From UBA9300 sp032260385 (GTDB lineage Bacteria > Bacteroidota > Bacteroidia > Bacteroidales > VadinHA17), in the NCBI GenBank assembly GCA_032260385.1, contig JAVVEL010000001.1, forward strand, positions 1-64,000: a DNA stretch of 64,000 nt. Direction: 5' to 3'. This document shows positions 43,224-51,912 of the stretch, piece after piece (the first letter of the stretch is position 1; each line of letters starts with the position of its first letter). Under the pieces are notes generated by a model that searched no databases, had not been told where the DNA came from, and worked only from the letters and a program-made list of their open reading frames with translations. A program made the translations under genes and the position numbers.

Positions 43224-45596
43224 ATGAAGATAAGAATTCTTTTGTTGTTTTTTGCCCTGGCTTTGTTTTCCTGCAGGCAGACAGAAAGATTTAATCCCCT
43301 TGATTATGTCGATCCACAGATAGGATCTGTGCATGGTCGCTGGTTTTTCTATACCCCGGCAGCCAGGCCTTTCGGTATGGCCAAGCTGGCCCCGCATACA
43401 AATGCATATGGAAGTATGGGCAGCTGGTTGCCCTGTGGCTATGACGACAGGCATGAATCAATAGAAGGCTTCGGTCATTTCCATGAATTCCAGGTGGGAG
43501 GCCTCGTTTTTATGCCCTTTGAGGGTGAACTGAAAACCGTACCGGGTACACTCGAGGAACCTGATAAGGGCTACCGTTCGCGATTTAAAAAGGAATCAGA
43601 AGTTTCAATGCCGGGTTATTATTCTGTCAGGCTCGATGATTACGGGATAAAAGCTGAAATAACATCAAGCGAAAGAGTTGGTTATCACAGGTATACCTAC
43701 CCTCAATCCGATGAATCCGGGCTTATTATTGATATCGGACATAAACAGGGAGAAAGTAGTGATGTTACGGAGGCTTATATAGAAAAAATATCCGGAGATG
43801 AGCTTCAGGGCTATATAATTACCTACCCTGAATACGTGAAATTTTGTGATGAGGGTAACAGGGTGAAAATGTTTTTTTATATAAAACTTGACAGGGAACC
43901 CGGTTCATGGGGAACATTCGTGGGTGACTCAGTAACACCGGGATCAGCAATGACAAAGGGAGTCTCAAATGGAATGTACCTCAGGTTTAAAACTGCGGAG
44001 TCAGAAAAGCTGGAGATAAAAACGGGACTGTCATATACTTCCATTGAAAATGCAAAACTTAATTATGAAAAAGAAGCTGCTGAAGCAGGCTTTGATAAGG
44101 TGAAAGCGGGATCAGAGGAAGCATGGAAAGAAAAACTTTCTGTGATTACTGTTGAAGGAGGCAGGGAGGAGGACAGGTTAAAATTCTATACCGGTCTTTA
44201 CCATGCCTTGCTTGGACGGGGACTGGCAAGTGACGTGAACGGACAATATCCACGGAATGACGGAGGCATCGGGCAGATACCCCTTGATGAGAAGGGAAAG
44301 CCGGAATATAATCATTACAATACTGACGGTATCTGGGGCGGCTTCTGGAACCTGGGGCAGCTATGGGCACTTGCCTATCCCGATTACCTGAATGAATACA
44401 TGCAGTCGAATCTTGATTTCAGTGATGAGACCGGCTGGCTGCACGATGGTGTTGCAGCAGGAGCCTATTCAAACGGGGTGCAAACCAATTTTAATGGTTT
44501 GATGCTTGCCGCTACATATAACTGCGGGATAATAGATTTCGATATTGAGAGGGCTTATGCTGCTGCCTTTAAAAATGAGACAGGCTATGCGGGAAGGGAT
44601 TTCGGGTCGGGTAAATATGACCTGCACTATTTTGTGAAAAACGGGTATATCCATTCCTATGATACCACCCTGTCGAACGGTTGGGTCTTTAATTTCGGGG
44701 CATCCCATACCCTGGAGTTCTGTTTCAGCTCATTCGCAGTGGCCGAATTTGCGAGAGCCCTCGGGAAAACGGATGATTATGAGCAGCTTATGAAACAGGC
44801 TAATGCCTATAAACTCTTATTTGACCCGGAGACAAAGTATATCAGGCCACGGAATCAGGATGGTTCATTTATTGATAATTTTGACCCCATGGAACCCTGG
44901 CGGGGTTTCCAGGAAGGCAATGCCTTCCAGTATACCTGGTATGTGCCTCACGACCCTGCAGGAATAATGGAACTGGTGGGGCCTGACCTTTTCAATGACC
45001 GGCTTGAGACTATGTTTGCCGAAGCCCGTAAGAGTGTCTTTGGCGGTGGAGAAGAAATTGACAGCTTTTCCGGACTGGAGAAACTTTATAACCATGGCAA
45101 TCAGCCCTGCCTGCATAATGCCTGGCTTTTTAATTACTCGGGTAAACCGTGGCTGACACAAAAATGGGTGAGGCTTATATGTGATGAATTTTACGGAACC
45201 GAACCCTTGCATGGCTACGGCTTCGGACAGGATGAGGACCAGGGACAGCTGGGAGCGTGGTATGTGATGGCAGCTGTGGGCTTGTTTGATGTTTCCGGTC
45301 ACGCATTCAGTGAGCCCGTTTACCAGATTGGAAGCCCGCTTTTTGATAAGGTTACCATTAAACTCAATAAACAGTATTATAATGGCAAAGAATTGATAAT
45401 AAACACTATAAACAATAAGCCCGGAAATATATATATCCGTAATCTTGAACTTAACGGTGAAAACATTGACAGGTTCTGGATCAGGAGAAACAGGCTTATT
45501 GAAGGAGGCACCCTGCTTATAGAACTCGGGGATGAGCAGGCAATAGATGACAGGCGACATAATTTACCCCCCTCAATGAGCAATAAAATACGTTGA
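43224..45596 (+). CDS. GH92 alpha-mannosidase lipoprotein
   Basis: The 790-residue lipoprotein (signal ends LALFSC, Cys17) has the GH92 layout: N-terminal beta-sandwich with VDPQIGSVHG and GFGHFHEFQVGG, a linker, and an (alpha/alpha)6 barrel with GGFWNLGQLWALAYPDYL, the HDGVAAGAYSNGVQTNFN stretch, NEPCLHNAWLFNYSGKPW-type (here NQPCLHNAWLF) and FGQDEDQGQLGAWYVMAAVGLFDV near the end. GH92 enzymes are calcium-dependent exo-alpha-mannosidases that trim high-mannose N-glycans. No SusCD pair is adjacent. The gene ends before the FNR-box region of the cytochrome operon. Confidence 0.93.
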   Translation: MKIRILLLFFALALFSCRQTERFNPLDYVDPQIGSVHGRWFFYTPAARPFGMAKLAPHTNAYGSMGSWLPCGYDDRHESIEGFGHFHEFQVGGLVFMPFEGELKTVPGTLEEPDKGYRSRFKKESEVSMPGYYSVRLDDYGIKAEITSSERVGYHRYTYPQSDESGLIIDIGHKQGESSDVTEAYIEKISGDELQGYIITYPEYVKFCDEGNRVKMFFYIKLDREPGSWGTFVGDSVTPGSAMTKGVSNGMYLRFKTAESEKLEIKTGLSYTSIENAKLNYEKEAAEAGFDKVKAGSEEAWKEKLSVITVEGGREEDRLKFYTGLYHALLGRGLASDVNGQYPRNDGGIGQIPLDEKGKPEYNHYNTDGIWGGFWNLGQLWALAYPDYLNEYMQSNLDFSDETGWLHDGVAAGAYSNGVQTNFNGLMLAATYNCGIIDFDIERAYAAAFKNETGYAGRDFGSGKYDLHYFVKNGYIHSYDTTLSNGWVFNFGASHTLEFCFSSFAVAEFARALGKTDDYEQLMKQANAYKLLFDPETKYIRPRNQDGSFIDNFDPMEPWRGFQEGNAFQYTWYVPHDPAGIMELVGPDLFNDRLETMFAEARKSVFGGGEEIDSFSGLEKLYNHGNQPCLHNAWLFNYSGKPWLTQKWVRLICDEFYGTEPLHGYGFGQDEDQGQLGAWYVMAAVGLFDVSGHAFSEPVYQIGSPLFDKVTIKLNKQYYNGKELIINTINNKPGNIYIRNLELNGENIDRFWIRRNRLIEGGTLLIELGDEQAIDDRRHNLPPSMSNKIR

Positions 45597-45611
45597 AAAA
45601 TATATAAAAAG

Positions 45612-45625
45612 TTGATTTATATCAA
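45612..45625 (+). promoter_or_regulatory. FNR-type box upstream of the cytochrome operon
   Basis: TTGATTTATATCAA is an exact match to TTGAT-N4-ATCAA, the binding site of FNR-like proteins. It lies about 85 bases before the TATATTTG promoter element, near where an upstream activator would bind. An FNR-like regulator with matching box in its own promoter region is encoded at 54027. Binding is inferred. Confidence 0.75.
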
Positions 45626-45702
45626 TAATAAATACCATAAATATCAGTCCAACCATGTAAATGTATCTGCCGCTTGGCCTATGCTCTGATGTTAAGATAC
45701 GA

Positions 45703-45710
45703 TATATTTG
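45703..45710 (+). promoter_or_regulatory. -7 element (TATATTTG) of the cytochrome operon
   Basis: TATATTTG matches TAnnTTTG exactly and lies 46 bases before the first gene. No good -33 TTTG is present, which fits an activator-dependent promoter. A second pair of half-sites, TTGAT (45726-45730) and ATCAA (45745-45749), lies in the predicted leader. Confidence 0.5.
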
Positions 45711-45755
45711 CCGAGATATTAATACTTGATAAAATTTTATAAAAATCAACATAAC

Positions 45756-46157
45756 ATGAGTAGAAAGACGATAAAGGCTGTAACTAATATCACTCTTTCG
45801 TGTATTATTATAGCCATAATAGCCTTAACGGCATGTGAAAAGTATAGTTATGATCCACCTGTTTATATACCGCCGGATACAGGCCAGCCTTATGATACTG
45901 TTTACTATGCTACAGATGTGGCACCGCTTTTTCCGAAATACAACTGCACTGGATGCCATGGCGGGGCAATCTCTCCTGATCTGAGAGAATCGGAATCATA
46001 CGAGGAGCTAATCGATGGAGGATACATAAATATAGATAAGCCATTGGAAAGCATTGTGATAATACAGATCGATGATCCGGGACACGGTGCAACCTTTAGT
46101 AACAACGACAGAACAAAGCTACTCGACTGGATATACCAGGGGGCACAGGATAACTAA
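45756..46157 (+). CDS. Monohaem cytochrome c lipoprotein
   Basis: The ATG at 45756 gives a lipoprotein signal (hydrophobic segment ending IALTAC) and a 133-residue product; an upstream TTG would add ten residues. One haem-binding motif CTGCH (in PKYNCTGCHGGAISPDL) is followed by a short cytochrome-like domain ending in DRTKLLDWIYQGAQDN, similar to planctomycete-type or small cytochrome c domains of Bacteroidota. It is the first gene of the respiratory cluster, 17 bases before the DUF5777 gene, and should sit in the periplasm or on the outer membrane. Confidence 0.82.
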   Translation: MSRKTIKAVTNITLSCIIIAIIALTACEKYSYDPPVYIPPDTGQPYDTVYYATDVAPLFPKYNCTGCHGGAISPDLRESESYEELIDGGYINIDKPLESIVIIQIDDPGHGATFSNNDRTKLLDWIYQGAQDN

Positions 46158-46174
46158 AAAATCTTAAACATAAA

Positions 46175-47050
46175 ATGGAAAATATGAAAAAAATACTCTC
46201 ATTATTACTGATTGCTTTTATGGCAATTCCACTTTTAGCCCAGGATGAAGAAGAGGATTATCCTGTAATGTGGACCTTTGAGACCAGTATTCTTGCAGAT
46301 AACCAGACAGTTATGACTCCATTCAAAGGGATGATTGAATTTGAGATTCACCATCGCTTCGGACTGGTTACGGGCGGGCATCAATCACTTTTCGGTATAT
46401 ATTCTCCCTCGAATATAAGGCTTGGCCTGAATTATGGTATTAGCGACAGGATTATGGTTGGGGCAGGGGCCACCAAGGATTTAAGTCTTTGGGATATACA
46501 GGGGAAATATGCAATTCTCCGGCAAACCGAATCAGGCCGTATGCCCGTTTCACTGACTTATTACGGAAATATGGCCGTCGAAGCCAGGGCTGATGAGAAT
46601 TTTGGTCCTCCCGAAACTTTCAAGGCAATTCATAAACTGTCATATTTCCACCAGTTGATCGTTGCAAGAAAATTCTCCGAGGCTATATCTTTACAGCTGG
46701 CTCCCACCTTTATCTATTTAAATGCAGTGGAGACAGGTTACAATAATGCCAATTTCGGAATCCATGCCGGTGGTAAATTTACCTTTGTGCCATCTCATTC
46801 AATTATTTTTGAGTATGACTACCTCTTTACACAGGCTGATACAGATCCCGATGGTGACGGAACCGACAATTTTGAAAAAACATTACCCCAGGTTGTAATA
46901 GGATGGGAAAAAGGAACACCCACTCATGCCTTCCAGCTTTTCTTTGCCAACTATAAAGGCATACTGGGCCAGAGAAATTTTGTGTTTAATAAAAATGATC
47001 TCTGGAAGGGTGAATTCCTTTTGGGAATGAATATAACAGTAAGATTTTAA
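46175..47050 (+). CDS. DUF5777 beta-barrel outer-membrane protein
   Basis: The 291-residue protein has a signal peptide (ends PLLAQ) and then alternating amphipathic strands (GMIEFEIHHRFG, SNIRLGLNYGISDRIMVGAGATKD, HAFQLFFANYKG, and an aromatic C terminus GMNITVRF), typical of an outer-membrane barrel. It matches the DUF5777 family as I know it, often found beside c-type cytochromes in Bacteroidota. An ATG three codons in (46184) is an alternative start. Its location between cytochrome genes suggests a role in outer-membrane electron or solute passage, which is inference. Confidence 0.78.
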   Translation: MENMKKILSLLLIAFMAIPLLAQDEEEDYPVMWTFETSILADNQTVMTPFKGMIEFEIHHRFGLVTGGHQSLFGIYSPSNIRLGLNYGISDRIMVGAGATKDLSLWDIQGKYAILRQTESGRMPVSLTYYGNMAVEARADENFGPPETFKAIHKLSYFHQLIVARKFSEAISLQLAPTFIYLNAVETGYNNANFGIHAGGKFTFVPSHSIIFEYDYLFTQADTDPDGDGTDNFEKTLPQVVIGWEKGTPTHAFQLFFANYKGILGQRNFVFNKNDLWKGEFLLGMNITVRF

Positions 47051-47061
47051 AAACTGTTTTA

Positions 47062-48045
47062 ATGAAAATTGCATTAGCTTTAATTGCATCCTTTCTGTCT
47101 GTTGTCTTGGTTACAGAAAATAACAGAGCTGTTCTCCAGGATCCTGAAGAAGTTCCGGTGATACAAAAGGGCATCGAGAATAACCTCTTTGCTGAGGATA
47201 ACGAGAAATGCCTGGTATGTCACGGGGAACCTTATTTTGAACTTAACGACACAGCCACAGGCGTAACCCAGAAAAGACTAATGTGTGATGATTATTTCGT
47301 TGAAAGGGATGAGTTTTACCAGTCAAATCATTGGAGCTTTGCCTGTACCGATTGTCATTCGTATGATTTTGAAATATTTCCACATCCTACATCAACCAGG
47401 TTGGAGGAAACGTATCATTGTAATGACTGTCATGGGTATGACGAACAATATGCACGTTATCAATTTGAAGAAATTCAGATCGAGTACGAGGAGAGTATTC
47501 ATGCTGAAATAGATGGGTTCTCATGCTGGAAATGTCATGACCCCCACAGCTACGAGATCAATATCCGGACTTCGACTAACCTGGAAAAGACAATATTATA
47601 TGATAATAATATATGTATTGAGTGCCATGCCAATTTTGATAATTTTATGCTACTTACGGATCGGGAGGAGATACAGGTTGTTGATAGCCATAGCTGGCTG
47701 CCAAATCAATCAGCACATTTTACCAGTGTCAGATGCATAGAATGTCATACTGAGATTAATGAAAATATACTGGTTGCTCATAAGCTGTTGCCTATGGATA
47801 AGGCCGTAAAAAGGTGTACGGAATGTCATTCATCGGATTCAAGGCTGCTGGCAACACTGTACAAGTTCCAGAGCAAGGAGTTCAGGGCAAATGTTGGATT
47901 TGTTAATGGTGTTATTTTCAACCAGTCGTATGTAATAGGAGCTAACAGGAACATTATACTTAATGTCCTGAGCTTTGTTATCTTCGCTGGAATAATACTC
48001 GTTATAGCAGTGCATATATTATTCAGAATAATCAGGAGGGATTAA
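47062..48045 (+). CDS. Heptahaem cytochrome c with C-terminal membrane anchor
   Basis: The 327-residue exported protein has a signal peptide, then seven CxxCH haem motifs (CLVCH at 50-54, CTDCH, CNDCH, CWKCH, CIECH, CIECH and CTECH). There is no CxxCK motif, so it is not NrfA-like. A single C-terminal helix (about 298-323) followed by RIIRRD anchors it in the inner membrane facing the periplasm. It would be the periplasmic electron acceptor or donor of the cytochrome b/NrfD complex encoded just downstream (4-base gap). Confidence 0.88.
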   Translation: MKIALALIASFLSVVLVTENNRAVLQDPEEVPVIQKGIENNLFAEDNEKCLVCHGEPYFELNDTATGVTQKRLMCDDYFVERDEFYQSNHWSFACTDCHSYDFEIFPHPTSTRLEETYHCNDCHGYDEQYARYQFEEIQIEYEESIHAEIDGFSCWKCHDPHSYEINIRTSTNLEKTILYDNNICIECHANFDNFMLLTDREEIQVVDSHSWLPNQSAHFTSVRCIECHTEINENILVAHKLLPMDKAVKRCTECHSSDSRLLATLYKFQSKEFRANVGFVNGVIFNQSYVIGANRNIILNVLSFVIFAGIILVIAVHILFRIIRRD

Positions 48046-48048
48046 TAA

Positions 48049-48675
48049 ATGGCAAGACGATTATATTTATACCCGGTTTGGATACGAATTTGGCATGTGT
48101 TAAATGCCATTTTATTCCTTATTTTAATATTCACAGGTATAAGCCTGCAATTTGCTGGTTCAGGGGGAGAATTTTCCCTTATCCGCTTTGATCAGGCTGT
48201 AGCATGGCATAATATTTCCGCTCTGATTCTTACCTTTAATTATGTCGTTTTTATTATTGGTAACCTGGTCACAACAAACAGCAGACATTACAGGATTAAA
48301 AAGAAGAATTTCTGGGCCGATCTGTTTGTGCAGTTAAAATTTTATGCATTCGGGATGTTCAAGAAGGAGAAACACCCATTTCCCGTAACATATGAACAAA
48401 AGTTCAACCCCTTACAGAAAATATCATATGTTCTTGCAATGTATGTTGGCATGCCGGTAATCATAATTACAGGCTTCGGCCTGCTTTTCCCTGAAATTCT
48501 GGTTCACCAGTTTTTTGGAGTGAGTGGATTGCTTATCACTGATATTTTACACATAACCATAGGGTTTATACTCTCGGTATTTATGATTATTCACATTTAT
48601 ACCTGTACTCTTGGTGATAAGCCCACCACATTGTTTAAAAGCATGGTCTCAGGATACCATGAAGAACATGAATAG
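48049..48675 (+). CDS. Cytochrome b561/b6-type membrane subunit
   Basis: The 208-residue membrane protein has four helices. Likely haem-ligating histidines are seen in IRIWHVLNAILF (helix 1), AVAWHNISALIL (helix 2), and DILHITIGFILSVFMIIHIYTCTLG (helix 4). This is the di-haem cytochrome b fold of hydrogenase/formate dehydrogenase gamma-type subunits. It probably links the quinone pool to the heptahaem cytochrome. It is 3 bases downstream of that gene and 15 bases upstream of the ferredoxin gene. Confidence 0.83.
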   Translation: MARRLYLYPVWIRIWHVLNAILFLILIFTGISLQFAGSGGEFSLIRFDQAVAWHNISALILTFNYVVFIIGNLVTTNSRHYRIKKKNFWADLFVQLKFYAFGMFKKEKHPFPVTYEQKFNPLQKISYVLAMYVGMPVIIITGFGLLFPEILVHQFFGVSGLLITDILHITIGFILSVFMIIHIYTCTLGDKPTTLFKSMVSGYHEEHE

Positions 48676-48690
48676 ACAAAAAAAATATTT

Positions 48691-49653
48691 ATGGCAGATA
48701 AAAAAAGGTCAGAGAATTCAAGACGCCAGTTTCTGAAGAATATAGGAACTGGACTTGGAGCAATATCTATTGGCGGGGCTGCTGCTGTTGCAGGGAATAA
48801 GATGATCGATTCATCAGATGAAAAGGTAAGAGTACTGACTGCTGAAGGTAAAGTGCTTGAGGTAGATAAGGGTGCCTTGAAAGAGCTTAAAAAAGAAACC
48901 AACGAGAAAAGGGAGTCTGCCCGTGAGGGCCTTCCGAACAGAAAGTTTGTTATGGTCATTGATCTGGCTAAATGCGCCAATGCACGAAAATGTATAGAAG
49001 CATGCCAGGAAGGGCATATGTTACCCAGGGATCATGAGTGGATAAAGCTTTATTCAATACAGGATGCTGAGCAAACGGCACCTTACTGGATGCCCCGGCC
49101 ATGCTTCCATTGTGATAATCCGCTTTGCGTAAGCGTATGCCCCGTTGGTGCAACCTATAAGAGGGATGATGGTATTGTTCTTGTTGACAGCAAACGGTGC
49201 ATAGGATGTAAATTTTGTATGACAGGCTGCCCCTATTCTGCAAGATCATTCCACTGGAAGGACCCGGAAGTTGAGGTCCCTGATGATCATGTGTACGATC
49301 CTGAATTGAATACTCCTCCTGTTGAAGGAACAGTGGGGAAATGCGTGTTCTGTGCCGATCTACTGAGAAAAAATGAGTTACCACGTTGTGTACAGGCCTG
49401 CCCCATGGGAGCCCTCTATTTTGGTGACCTTGTTGAAGATGCTGTCACCAACGGAGTTGAGACATTACGCTTCTCAGATACTATGGAACAGAAACATGGA
49501 TACCGGTACCTGGAAGAACTGGGAACACACCCCAGTGTCTATTATCTGCCTCCTGTTAACCGCTTATTTGATTATGACAGTGGTCTTGAAGGCCTCAGTG
49601 ATCAGAACCGTGAAAGATACAAAAACACCGGACCAAGAGATGCAAAAAGATAA
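48691..49653 (+). CDS. Tat-exported four-cluster ferredoxin (DmsB/PsrB/HybA-like)
   Basis: The 320-residue protein starts with a twin-arginine signal (SRRQFLKN followed by a glycine/alanine-rich hydrophobic stretch), so it folds with cofactors before export. Four Fe-S cysteine groups follow: CANARKCIEACQ (about 92-103), CFHCDNPLCVSVCP, CIGCKFCMTGCP and CVFCADLLRKNELPRCVQACP. This is the electron-transfer subunit of CISM complexes. Normally it sits beside a molybdopterin catalytic subunit; none is encoded here. It lies 12 bases before the NrfD gene, its expected membrane partner. Confidence 0.92.
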   Translation: MADKKRSENSRRQFLKNIGTGLGAISIGGAAAVAGNKMIDSSDEKVRVLTAEGKVLEVDKGALKELKKETNEKRESAREGLPNRKFVMVIDLAKCANARKCIEACQEGHMLPRDHEWIKLYSIQDAEQTAPYWMPRPCFHCDNPLCVSVCPVGATYKRDDGIVLVDSKRCIGCKFCMTGCPYSARSFHWKDPEVEVPDDHVYDPELNTPPVEGTVGKCVFCADLLRKNELPRCVQACPMGALYFGDLVEDAVTNGVETLRFSDTMEQKHGYRYLEELGTHPSVYYLPPVNRLFDYDSGLEGLSDQNRERYKNTGPRDAKR

Positions 49654-49665
49654 AACCACATTTTC

Positions 49666-50976
49666 ATGGTGAGAATAACAAAGAAAAACCTGGTGCAGGA
49701 ACTGACTCCTGAGATAACATCTACATCAAGGAATTGGTATTTACTGTTTGGTGTATTTGTTCTAATATGGGCCATAGGAATTTACGCCCTGATACAACAA
49801 ATTGACAGAGGACATATTGTGACCGGAATGAGAGACAATGTGGTATGGGGTGTTTATATTGTGAATTTCATTTTTTTTATGGGACTCAGCTATGCCGGCG
49901 CACTGATATCGGGTGTCCTTCACCTGTTCAAGTCGCCATGGAGAGCACCTGTGATTAGATTTGCTGAGCTGATAACCGTTATATCACTTTGCATTGGACC
50001 ATTCTTTATATTTTTCTGCATAGGCAGGCTCGACAGGTTACCTTTCCTTTTTGCTTTCCCCAGGATACAGTCGCCGATTACCTGGGATGTGATAGCTATT
50101 ATAACAGACCTTTTCGGCTGCTTTATATTCCTTTACCTGTCGCTGATCGAAGATTTTGCCATACTGCGGGATACTACCGATATCAATATCAAACCCTGGA
50201 AGAAGAAACTTTACCGGATACTTGCCCTGGGATACGTGGGAACTAAAAAACAACACAGGTTACTAAGCCGGGCAAAAAATGTAATGGCAGCCATGATTAT
50301 AGCCATTGCCATAATTGTGTACTCAGTGCTCGCATGGATATTCGGAGTGACACTTCAACCCGGCTGGCACAGTACAATTTTCGGACCTTACTTTGTTATT
50401 GCCGCTATATTTTCAGGGACAGGACTTTTAATAATATTAATGCAGCTGTTCAGGAAGATATATAAGCTTGAGAAGTATATCACAAGGAAACATTTTGTAA
50501 ATGTGGGTGTCCTGCTACTTATAATTGCTGCATTCTATGGGTATTTTACCTTCAGTGACTACCTTACAAAGTGGTATGGCTCAGTTAAAATGGATAAGAT
50601 ATTGATAGATAAACTGTTTGAGGACTACTACCTGATGTTTATCTTTGCAAACTATATTGGTATACTGATACCCCTGATAATTGTCGGAATCCCTAAATTC
50701 AGAACAATAAGAAATATAGTAATAGCAGCTGTTATTGCCCTTCTGGGTCTATGGTTTAACAGGTATATCATTGTTGTGCCTACACTTGAAACACCTTTTC
50801 TGCCAATACAGGATTACAGGATGGATTTCATAAAGTATTCTCCCACCTGGGTGGAATGGTCTCTGACAGCTGCCGGGGTGGCTATATTTGGAATTTTTAT
50901 GATGCTGGTGTCAAAAATAGCACCGCTGGTCTCAATTTCTGAAATGGAAGAATCGGAAGAAGTTCAGAATCAATAA
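49666..50976 (+). CDS. NrfD/PsrC-type quinol-binding membrane protein
   Basis: The 436-residue inner-membrane protein has nine or ten predicted helices and family features such as YIVNFIFFMGLSYAGALISGVLHLF, PVIRFAELITVISLCIGPFFIF and FGVTLQPGWHSTIFGPYFVIAAIFSG. NrfD proteins exchange electrons between the quinone pool and a periplasmic Fe-S subunit, and some pump protons. It is of the HmcC/ActC size class rather than the shorter NrfD. It pairs with the upstream ferredoxin. Confidence 0.92.
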   Translation: MVRITKKNLVQELTPEITSTSRNWYLLFGVFVLIWAIGIYALIQQIDRGHIVTGMRDNVVWGVYIVNFIFFMGLSYAGALISGVLHLFKSPWRAPVIRFAELITVISLCIGPFFIFFCIGRLDRLPFLFAFPRIQSPITWDVIAIITDLFGCFIFLYLSLIEDFAILRDTTDINIKPWKKKLYRILALGYVGTKKQHRLLSRAKNVMAAMIIAIAIIVYSVLAWIFGVTLQPGWHSTIFGPYFVIAAIFSGTGLLIILMQLFRKIYKLEKYITRKHFVNVGVLLLIIAAFYGYFTFSDYLTKWYGSVKMDKILIDKLFEDYYLMFIFANYIGILIPLIIVGIPKFRTIRNIVIAAVIALLGLWFNRYIIVVPTLETPFLPIQDYRMDFIKYSPTWVEWSLTAAGVAIFGIFMMLVSKIAPLVSISEMEESEEVQNQ

Positions 50977-50986
50977 AAATAAGTCT

Positions 50987-51862
50987 ATGAAAAAACAAGC
51001 ACCTTTAGTATTCATGTTGTCTATGCTGATAGGGCTAATGGTTCTCCATCCCCTGGATGCACAGGATGCCGGGGAAGATGAAATACAAAGTCCTTATATT
51101 GAATTCAATTACCTGAAGAATACTGAAGGACACAGGATCCTTGATGCCAAAATATTTCTTGCCGGAGAGCTGGGATTGATCCCGCTGGAAGGTCTGCCGG
51201 TAAAGTTTTACACTAACTATGAGATACCCGAATTATTGGGAGAAGCAATTACAGACAAAAAAGGTGTTGCGCATTATAGTATTCCTGAAAATGTGGTGTT
51301 GCCGGTGGATGAGGATAATAACTGGTGGTTTTATGCCGAATTTGAGGGTAATGACAGGTATGAAATTACAATGGAAGAGTTAACCGTAATGGACGTAAAC
51401 CTCAGGATGTCACTTGAAGAAAGTGAAGGTAAAAGAAAAATATTTCTGGAAGCCTTTACAGTTGTTGACGCCGAAAAAATACCTGTAAGTAATGAGGATA
51501 TTTTTATATTTGTACCACGGATGTTTAGTCTTTTACCAGTGGCGGAGGGATATTTTATTGACGGTGAGGCTGAAGTGGAATTTCCGGATGATATACCCGG
51601 AGACGAAAATGGAAATCTTACAGTAATAGGAAGATTTAATGACCACTGGCAATTCGGGAATGTGGAGCAGAGAGCTGAAACCAACTGGGGGGTTCCTTCT
51701 TCCTACGAAGTTGCGGAATCACACAGGGCTCTCTGGACACAGATTGCTCCACGCTGGATGATAGTTACCCTCACCATACTGCTTGCAGGTGTTTGGGGAC
51801 ATTATCTGTTTGCTATCGTAAGTATGATCCGTATAAACCGGAATGGGAAAAAGGCTGAATAA
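50987..51862 (+). CDS. Periplasmic Ig-like protein with C-terminal membrane helix
   Basis: The 291-residue protein has an N-terminal signal peptide (hydrophobic to about residue 22, ending LDAQ) and two beta-sandwich-like periplasmic domains (for example GLPVKFYTNYEIPELLGEAITDKKGVAHYSI, and a second copy around 150-225). It has one C-terminal transmembrane helix (about 258-280). I do not recognise a named family and see no cofactor motif. Its position within the operon between NrfD and cytochrome c (10 bases after NrfD) suggests a structural subunit of the complex. Confidence 0.6.
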   Translation: MKKQAPLVFMLSMLIGLMVLHPLDAQDAGEDEIQSPYIEFNYLKNTEGHRILDAKIFLAGELGLIPLEGLPVKFYTNYEIPELLGEAITDKKGVAHYSIPENVVLPVDEDNNWWFYAEFEGNDRYEITMEELTVMDVNLRMSLEESEGKRKIFLEAFTVVDAEKIPVSNEDIFIFVPRMFSLLPVAEGYFIDGEAEVEFPDDIPGDENGNLTVIGRFNDHWQFGNVEQRAETNWGVPSSYEVAESHRALWTQIAPRWMIVTLTILLAGVWGHYLFAIVSMIRINRNGKKAE

Positions 51863-51912
51863 ATTTTTGCATGATTATTGTATTACTAATATTGAATTAA
51901 AATTAAATTGTT

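Noticed and set aside
45726..45749. TTGAT and ATCAA half-sites 14 bases apart in the cytochrome operon leader as a second FNR box
   Set aside because: FNR boxes need a 4-base spacer; this spacing is wrong, so it was noted only as possible extra half-sites.
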